From NCBI RefSeq assembly GCF_004799515.1, contig NZ_SSMX01000054.1, positions 157,202 to 221,201 on the forward strand: a DNA stretch of 64,000 nt, read 5' to 3'. Under the pieces are notes generated by a model. The model was given only the letters and a program-made list of their open reading frames with translations. It had not been told where the DNA came from and did no database searches. Both the position numbers and the translations under genes were made by a program. Positions 59,631 through 64,000 of the stretch are shown here, one piece after another; the stretch's first letter is position 1; every line of letters starts with the position of its first letter. This stretch comes from Phenylobacterium sp. GTDB lineage: Bacteria > Pseudomonadota > Alphaproteobacteria > Caulobacterales > Caulobacteraceae.

Positions 59631-61205
59631 TCAGCCGACCTTGGCGCGCCGCAGGGTCTCCGTCCAGCCAGGGCCGGTCCACCTGGTGAGCGTCGATCGC
59701 AGGGCGTCGGGCGACATCGGCTTGACCAGGAAGTCGTTCATGCCGGCCGCCAGACAGGCGTGGCGGTCGTCCTCGAAAGCGTTGGCGGTCAGCGCCACGA
59801 TGGGCGTCTCGACACCAAGGGCGCGTAGCGCGCGGGTCGTCTCGACGCCGTTCAGGCCCGGCATGCGCATGTCCATCAGGATTAGGTCATAGGCGCCGAC
59901 CTTCACCGCCGCGATGGCCTCCTCGCCGCCGCTGGCGTGGTCGATCTCGCAGCCCTCGCGGGTGAGCAGGGCGCGGGCCAGGAGGGCGTTGATCGGATTG
60001 TCCTCCACCAGCAGCACCCGCTTGCCGGGCGCCGCGGCGGTGGCGATGCGTTCGTCCTCGACGCCGGCGGCCAGGCCCTGTTCCGCGCCGGCGGCGATCA
60101 GCACCCGTTCGGCCAGGGAAGCGCGGCGTAGCGGCTTGATCAGATAGCCCGCGAAGCCGGAGCGGCGGTAGCGGCCGATCAGGGCGCGGTCCTCCGGCGC
60201 CAGCAGGATGATGGCGCGGCGTTCGGGCGGCCGGCGCAGCAGGCGCGAACCCGGGGCCAGCGCATGATCCACCAGGATCACGTCGCCGAACTGGGTGCGC
60301 GCGAGGAGCGCCTCAAGGGTTTCGGCCGTGACCGCCACGCCGCCGCAGGCGTCGATCTGTTGGGCGGCGGCCTCGCGGACCACGGGGTTGGGCGAGACCA
60401 CGCCGACCTTGCGTCCGGCCAGGCCGGGCGCGGCCGTAGCCGGTCCGGCGGCCAGGAAGGGGGCCTCGAACCAGAAGCGCGAGCCGCCTTGCGAGCGCGG
60501 CTGCATGCCGACCTCGCCGTCCATGGCCAGCGCCAGCCGGCGCGCGATAGCCAGGCCCAGGCCCGCGCCACCCAGGTGGGCGTGGGCCGGGTCGGCCTGG
60601 GCGAAGGCCTCGAAGATACGTTCGCGCTGGTTGGCTGAGACTCCGGGACCGGTGTCGTCGACGGTGAAGCGCAGGCGCCCCCGCCCGGCGCGCTCGACGC
60701 CCAGGCGCACGCCGCCGGCCTCGGTGAACTTGACGGCGTTGCCGGCGAAGTTGAGCAGGATCTGCCGCAGCCGCCCGTCGTCGACGCGGATCGCCCCCAG
60801 GTTCGCCGGCGCCGACCAGGCGATCTCGATGCCTTTTTCACGCGCCCGGGGAGACAACAGCTCGCAGACCCCGCGCAGCAGGGCCTCGGCTTCCACCTCG
60901 GCGTGGTGCAGCTCGATCTTGCCGGCGCCCAGCTTGGCGAAATCCAGGACGTCGTTGACCAGATTGAGCAGGTGTTCGCCCGAGTCACGGATCGCGGCGG
61001 CGTAGGCGCGCTGCTCGGCGGTGAGCCGGGTGCTCTCCAGGAGGCGCGACATGCCCAGCACCCCGTTCAGCGGCGTGCGGAATTCATGGCTCAGCGAGGC
61101 CAGCTGCTCGGCGTTGATCTGCGCGCGCCGCGGCCTGCGTTCGGCGAGCGGCCGGACGGGGCGCTTGGCCGGTTTCGGCGCCGGAGTCGGGGGCGGGTTA
61201 CGCAT
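59631..61205 (-). CDS. Hybrid histidine kinase without a sensor domain
   Basis: A 524-residue soluble kinase. A basic/Pro-rich head of about 30 residues leads into the dimerisation helix with His40 (ASLSHEFRTPLNGVLGM), the ATPase domain (QILLNFAGNAVKFTEAGG, DTGPGV, GAGLGLAIARRL), a receiver-like domain (about 262-380) and a C-terminal receiver (about 390-515; DLILMDMRMPG and LVKPM). In the middle receiver the acidic pair is replaced by SPN while the phospho-Asp position (VILVDHALAPG) remains. With no sensor region it probably takes its signal from a partner. It follows the XRE gene by 36 bases. Confidence 0.9.
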   Translation of the reverse strand: MRNPPPTPAPKPAKRPVRPLAERRPRRAQINAEQLASLSHEFRTPLNGVLGMSRLLESTRLTAEQRAYAAAIRDSGEHLLNLVNDVLDFAKLGAGKIELHHAEVEAEALLRGVCELLSPRAREKGIEIAWSAPANLGAIRVDDGRLRQILLNFAGNAVKFTEAGGVRLGVERAGRGRLRFTVDDTGPGVSANQRERIFEAFAQADPAHAHLGGAGLGLAIARRLALAMDGEVGMQPRSQGGSRFWFEAPFLAAGPATAAPGLAGRKVGVVSPNPVVREAAAQQIDACGGVAVTAETLEALLARTQFGDVILVDHALAPGSRLLRRPPERRAIILLAPEDRALIGRYRRSGFAGYLIKPLRRASLAERVLIAAGAEQGLAAGVEDERIATAAAPGKRVLLVEDNPINALLARALLTREGCEIDHASGGEEAIAAVKVGAYDLILMDMRMPGLNGVETTRALRALGVETPIVALTANAFEDDRHACLAAGMNDFLVKPMSPDALRSTLTRWTGPGWTETLRRAKVG

Positions 61206-61241
61206 GGCGCACCCGATAGCGGAGAACGCCTTAACGGTCGG

Positions 61242-61631
61242 TCAAGCTGCGGCGCTTGCGGCCATTTCCCGCGCCAGCGCCAGCAGGGCGGCGCGCAGGC
61301 GCACGTCGGGAATGGCGTTGAACGCCTCCAGGATTTCCAGGGCGCCGGGCCGCGACAGGGCGCGGAACACGTCATCGTCGTCGTCGCGGCCCGAGCTCTC
61401 CTCGCCCACCAGCCAGCCGACGCTCGAACCCAGGGTCTGGGCGGCGGCCAGGAGGGTGGAGGCCGCGATCCGGTTGGCGCCGCGTTCGTACTTCTGCACC
61501 TGCTGGAAGGAGACCCCGAGCCGTTCGGCCAGATCGCTCTGCGACAGGCCGAGCTGGCGGCGGCGCGTGCGCATCCGCGCGCCGATCATCAGCTCCATCT
61601 GGGTGGTTCGCGTGGGGTCCCGGATGTCCAT
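61242..61631 (-). CDS. XRE-family helix-turn-helix regulator
   Basis: A 129-residue regulator with a helix-turn-helix at about residues 15-70 (RMRTRRRQLGLSQSDLAERL, then SFQQVQKYERGANRIAAST) and an acidic, helical C-terminal part (GRDDDDDVFRAL). The pattern is common in Caulobacterales. I chose the ATG at 61629-61631, five bases after GGAGG; longer in-frame starts are unsupported. First gene of a probable operon with the histidine kinase and ampG; divergent from the LuxR-HTH gene. Confidence 0.9.
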   Translation of the reverse strand: MDIRDPTRTTQMELMIGARMRTRRRQLGLSQSDLAERLGVSFQQVQKYERGANRIAASTLLAAAQTLGSSVGWLVGEESSGRDDDDDVFRALSRPGALEILEAFNAIPDVRLRAALLALAREMAASAAA

Positions 61632-61649
61632 CGCCGCCTCCGACGCCTT

Positions 61650-61662
61650 CTGTGCGTCACAG
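61650..61662. promoter_or_regulatory. Inverted repeat CTGTG-CGT-CACAG in the XRE/HTH divergent region
   Basis: A perfect 5-3-5 inverted repeat 19 bases upstream of the XRE start codon, followed by TGATCA. Its place suits autoregulation by the XRE protein. Inferred from symmetry and position only. Confidence 0.4.
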
Positions 61663-61734
61663 TGTAGCTGATCATAGCCTGGACCTCGCGTTAAAGTAGA
61701 CGCGGACCCCAAGTCATCGTTAACTCCACTCAGC

Positions 61735-62511
61735 ATGCGCGCACGCGATGACATCACCGAAGATCCGATTGGCCTGCTCACGCCGCGGGAGCGTGAATGC
61801 CTGCGTCTGGTGGATCAGCATCTGTCGTCGAAGCAGATCGCCCGTGAGCTGGGCATGTCGAAGACCTCCGTGGATACCTACTGCGACCGCGCCCGCCGCA
61901 AGCTCGGCGTGGAGGACCGCTACGCCGCCGCCCGCCTCGCGCGGCAGCTGGACGGCGACGGGAGCGTTAACCATGTCCTGATCGGATCAGGACAGGACGC
62001 GATCAGGACAGACGCGGTCGTTAACCTCTGGCCGGATGAGCCGGCAACAGAGGGGGTGGCCGATGGGCGACTGGCAGAACTTCGACAATCGGGCAGTGAT
62101 CGGCAAGGCCTTGCGGCTGCGCCGGGAGATCGACGACTTCGAGGCCCGCTGGCCGACTTCGGCGGTGAGGGAGGAAGCCCTTCCGGGCTTCACCTGGGCG
62201 CAGCTGGAGCGACAGCTTGTCGATCTGGCGGCGACCCCGGCGCAAGCCAACATGGCCCGGCATCTGGTGTCGGGGACGCGCAAACTGGCGCCGTTCAAAC
62301 CTTCGGAAATGGTCCTGCGGGAGATCCTCTGCATGACCTGGGTGCTGCTCGACGAGAACTTCAAGGGCGAGGCCGACGCTGGCTCGACCGAAATGATCTG
62401 AGTATCCCCGCCCGCCTCGCGGTCATCGTGGGCATCGCGATCATCACCGTTCTGGCTTTCGGCGGGATGCTCGCGGGGCTTCACGCTCTCGAAGACCTCG
62501 GACGGATCTGA
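61735..62511 (+). CDS. LuxR-type HTH protein with C-terminal membrane helix, enclosing another gene
   Basis: The open frame is 258 codons. Residues about 12-70 are a LuxR-type helix-turn-helix (LLTPRERECLRLVDQHLSSK, SKTSVDTYCDRARRKLGV). The last 37 residues form a hydrophobic helix (RLAVIVGIAIITVLAFGGML) ending AGLHALEDLGRI, a C-terminus I know from HTH-plus-membrane-helix proteins of sphingomonads and caulobacters. Both ends use GC-rich third positions, but the middle (about residues 110-220) does not and lies over a better frame at 62063-62401. Whether the full 258-residue protein is made is uncertain. Divergent from the XRE gene. Confidence 0.6.
   Translation: MRARDDITEDPIGLLTPRERECLRLVDQHLSSKQIARELGMSKTSVDTYCDRARRKLGVEDRYAAARLARQLDGDGSVNHVLIGSGQDAIRTDAVVNLWPDEPATEGVADGRLAELRQSGSDRQGLAAAPGDRRLRGPLADFGGEGGSPSGLHLGAAGATACRSGGDPGASQHGPASGVGDAQTGAVQTFGNGPAGDPLHDLGAARRELQGRGRRWLDRNDLSIPARLAVIVGIAIITVLAFGGMLAGLHALEDLGRI
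61976..61992. repeat. Palindrome and direct repeats inside the HTH gene
   Basis: TCCTGATC-G-GATCAGGA is a perfect 8-1-8 palindrome. GATCAGGACA occurs at 61985-61994 and again at 62001-62010, and GTTAACC at 61966-61972 and 62020-62026. The cluster lies just before the nested gene and looks regulatory. Confidence 0.45.
62063..62401 (+). CDS. Nested gene of unknown function (112 residues)
   Basis: An ATG preceded by GAGGGGG (6-base spacing) opens a 112-residue frame, +1 relative to the enclosing HTH frame. Codon choice is strongly GC-ending and the protein looks well folded: MGDWQNFDNRAVIGKALRLR, then IDDFEARWPTSAVREEALPG, WAQLERQLVDLAATPAQANM and MVLREILCMTWVLLDENFKG. No family is recognised. 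An ATG at 62036 would add 9 residues but lacks a site. The evidence that this middle region is translated in this frame is better than for the enclosing one. Confidence 0.7.
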   Translation: MGDWQNFDNRAVIGKALRLRREIDDFEARWPTSAVREEALPGFTWAQLERQLVDLAATPAQANMARHLVSGTRKLAPFKPSEMVLREILCMTWVLLDENFKGEADAGSTEMI

Positions 62512-62516
62512 CTTCG

Positions 62517-62536
62517 AGCCCGGTTCAGGCTTTTTT
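62517..62536 (+). terminator. Weak terminator-like hairpin with T6
   Basis: AGCC and GGCT enclose a 7-base loop and run into TTTTTT, just after the stop at 62511. A larger alternative pairs CCCGGTTCAG with CTGAACGGG across the T-tract. It probably ends the HTH/nested-gene message. Confidence 0.5.
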
Positions 62537-62616
62537 ATCGGCTCTGAACGGGACCTAAACCATACCTCCCTTAGACCTATAGGCGCACGTCATCAGACGG
62601 ACGCAGGAGACAGCTC

Positions 62617-62994
62617 ATGCTCAAGCAACGCCGTATGGTCGCCGAACAAGTCGCCGGCGCCCTGTTCGAAGCCGAAACCGCCATCGACGCGGCCATCTCC
62701 AAGACCGCCGCCCTCACCGGCGCCATGCCGGCCCTGCGCAAGCAGGTCGGAGCCTCGGCCCTGATCGGCCAGGACGCCCTCGAGCGCGCCACCCAGGCGA
62801 TCATGGCGCTTGCCGACGCCCGGCGCGCCATCGTCGAGACCCACAAGGAGCTCTCGGTCGTCCAGACCCAGATCGGCCTGGGCGCCGTGACGATGACCGA
62901 CCCCGGCAGCGGCCAGAAGCCGCCCTCGATGTCCGCCGACGAGGCGCGGGAGCAACCTAGCCGCCGGGCCCTCCGCGCGGTTCGCGCCGCCTAA
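62617..62994 (+). CDS. Small helical protein of unknown function
   Basis: A 125-residue soluble protein predicted almost wholly helical and Ala-rich (MLKQRRMVAEQVAGALFEAE, ETAIDAAISKTAALTGAMPA, ALERATQAIMALADARRAIV, ETHKELSVVQTQIGLGAVTM), with a disordered basic tail (PSRRALRAVRAA). The pattern resembles conserved Caulobacterales proteins with no assigned function; heptad-like spacing could support a coiled coil. ATG start, AGGAG upstream. It has its own terminator. Confidence 0.72.
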   Translation: MLKQRRMVAEQVAGALFEAETAIDAAISKTAALTGAMPALRKQVGASALIGQDALERATQAIMALADARRAIVETHKELSVVQTQIGLGAVTMTDPGSGQKPPSMSADEAREQPSRRALRAVRAA

Positions 62995-63029
62995 TTCCCT
63001 TTCCGCTCTATCGAGCGGTCTGGCAGATT

Positions 63030-63063
63030 GGACCCTCGGCAGCCGCCGGGGGTCCTTTCTTTT
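63030..63063 (+). terminator. Intrinsic terminator after the 62617 gene, touching the next start
   Basis: GGACCCTCGGC pairs with GCCGGGGGTCC (one G-T wobble) around AGCC, then TTTCTTTT. The T-tract runs into the TTG at 63062, so the next gene must either be read through or start from a promoter inside or just after this region. Confidence 0.7.
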
Positions 63064-63523
63064 GCACTATGTCCTTCCAGCCTGGGTCGGATTGGCGATT
63101 ACGGTCGTCATCTGTGGCGGCGCGTTCTGGAAGGGCGGCCGGGAGGAGCAGACTGCGGCCGGCGGCCTTCTGATCAGCTGGATCGCCACCCTGATCCTGC
63201 GGGACCCCACCTGGGCCCACGCCCAATGGGGCGCGTTCGCCGCGGACGCCTGCCTGCTGCTCCTGCTCACGGCGATCGCCCTGCGCAGCCCGCGCTACTG
63301 GCCGCTGTTCGCCGCCGCCTTCCAGCTGCTCTGCGTGGTCACCCATGTGGCGCGGATAGTGGATCCCGGCGTTCGGGCCTGGGCCTACGCCACGGGCCAG
63401 GTGATCTTCAGCCAGTGGGTGTTCTTCGCGCTCGGCGTGGGCGTCTTCACATATTGGCGGCGCAGCCGTCAGCCGGCGACCAGCGACCCGCTCATCGCCG
63501 AGCCCGGCGCGACGCGGCGGTAG
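63062..63523 (+). CDS. Multi-span membrane protein of unknown function
   Basis: A 153-residue protein with about four hydrophobic segments (about residues 6-23, 34-47, 60-74 and 105-130). Conserved-looking Trp, His and Asp residues lie between them (RDPTWAHAQWGAFAADACLL; CVVTHVARIVDPGVRAWAYA). I do not recognise a family. The TTG at 63062 is doubtful because it lies in the T-tract of a terminator; TTG 63092 is an alternative. Its 3' end overlaps comM by 55 bases on the opposite strand. Confidence 0.6.
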   Translation: MHYVLPAWVGLAITVVICGGAFWKGGREEQTAAGGLLISWIATLILRDPTWAHAQWGAFAADACLLLLLTAIALRSPRYWPLFAAAFQLLCVVTHVARIVDPGVRAWAYATGQVIFSQWVFFALGVGVFTYWRRSRQPATSDPLIAEPGATRR

Positions 63524-64000
63524 ATCAGGGCTTCGGCCACGTGGACGCGGCGCACGGCGTCGGCGCCTTCCAGATCGGCGATGGTGCGGGCGAGCCTTAG
63601 GGTGCGGGTCCAGCCGCGGGCGGTCAGACCGCCCTGCTCGGCGGCGCGGGTGAGCAGCGCCCGGGCCGGGGCGTCGAGCCCGGCGATCGTCTCCAGCCAG
63701 TCGCCGTCCGCCCGCGCGTTCAGGGGTTCCGCGCCATCGCCGCCGCCGGCCGCGCGCACGGCCTGGATCCCGCGGGCCGCGGCGACGCGGGCGGCGGCCT
63801 GCGCCGTGCCCTCCGCCGGGGCGGGCAGGGCAAGGTCGGCGGCGGTGACGGGCGGGACCTCCACCTGCAGGTCGATGCGGTCCATCAGCGGGCCGGAGAT
63901 GCGGCCTTGGTAGTCGCTCTGGCAGCGCGGGGCGCGCCCGCAGGCCCCACGGCCCGGCCCGCCCAGGCCGCAGCGGCATGGTTGCGTCGCATTTTGGCGA
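63469..64000 (-). CDS. comM: C-terminal part of ComM/YifB-type Mg-chelatase-like ATPase (cut by window edge)
   Basis: The leftward frame enters from the right edge and ends at TGA (63469-63471). It shows the Cys-rich zinc-like region (CRCGLGGPGRGACGRAPRC), then DYQGRISGPLMDRIDLQVEV and the C-terminal domain RGWTRTLRLARTIADLEGAD, characteristic of ComM. ComM is a hexameric helicase that promotes branch migration during natural transformation. The N-terminal ATPase is outside the window. A shorter frame starting at the internal Met is not a separate gene. Confidence 0.88.
   Translation of the reverse strand, partial: RQNATQPCRCGLGGPGRGACGRAPRCQSDYQGRISGPLMDRIDLQVEVPPVTAADLALPAPAEGTAQAAARVAAARGIQAVRAAGGGDGAEPLNARADGDWLETIAGLDAPARALLTRAAEQGGLTARGWTRTLRLARTIADLEGADAVRRVHVAEALIYRRVAPGSAMSGSLVAG

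Noticed and set aside
62577..62616. Sigma-70-like promoter before the 62617 gene
   Set aside because: CTGAAC at 62544 has no -10-like hexamer at a proper spacing, so no promoter could be supported.

Overview
The window is about 70% GC and reads as chromosome of an alphaproteobacterium of the Caulobacterales, most like Caulobacteraceae (Phenylobacterium/Caulobacter relatives). The support is the gene content and order (secB next to a DnaQ-like end, the Tim44-mltA-smr run, the his block, rsmB-rpe-heparinase-purH), PEPxxWA-CTERM secreted proteins, frequent GTG/TTG starts, GANTC and TTAACCAT motifs, and two dispersed inverted-repeat families common in this group. No tools were run; every assignment is by reading.

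Layout. 1-3.1 kb: a probable dnaQ end, secB, and a Tim44-like/mltA/smr operon. 3.1-7.1 kb: a leftward operon of a PfkB (adenosine-type) kinase and hisB-H-A-F-E, mostly with 4-base overlaps. 7.1-13.9 kb: a 50-residue membrane protein, a GcvA-type LysR regulator, nth, a DUF2244 protein, a duplicated SnoaL-like secreted protein, a MoeB/ThiF protein with an O-methyltransferase, a D-2-hydroxyacid dehydrogenase and an SH3 protein. 13.9-20 kb: fabA-fabB, an opposed ClC channel, fabI, a UbiH-type hydroxylase and a small orphan gene. 20-23.4 kb: a repeat, a structured intergenic segment, and a leftward run of a YbaK deacylase, CnoX, a LON-like protein, Trm112 and a membrane protein. 23.5-28.9 kb: two related PEPxxWA-CTERM proteins around a DUF6065 protein, tRNA-Gly(GCC) and a serine hydrolase, then small proteins. 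28.9-37.5 kb: argG, kup, an SDR, MarC, pyrF, DUF1674, rsmB and rpe.

37.5-47.5 kb: a heparinase-type protein, a ZTP (pfl) riboswitch ahead of purH, a luxR-luxI quorum-sensing pair with an unusually long LuxI, and a 1614-residue NAD-glutamate dehydrogenase. 47.7-54.8 kb: an AI-2E family exporter, a TetR regulator divergent from a secreted hydrolase with operator-like palindromes between them, two SDRs, a GT87 mannosyltransferase-like protein and a quinone oxidoreductase. 54.9-64 kb: a third CTERM protein, rlmN, DUF350, a trypsin-fold protein with a changed triad, an XRE regulator/hybrid histidine kinase/AmpG operon, a LuxR-HTH membrane protein whose frame encloses another well-supported gene, two small proteins, and the end of comM at the right edge.

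Most of the window is housekeeping. The parts most worth follow-up are the nested reading frames at 61.7-62.5 kb, the extended LuxI with a palindrome over its ribosome-binding site, the riboswitch before purH, and the folded intergenic segment at 20.3-20.5 kb. No insertion sequence, prophage, integrase or CRISPR array was seen.
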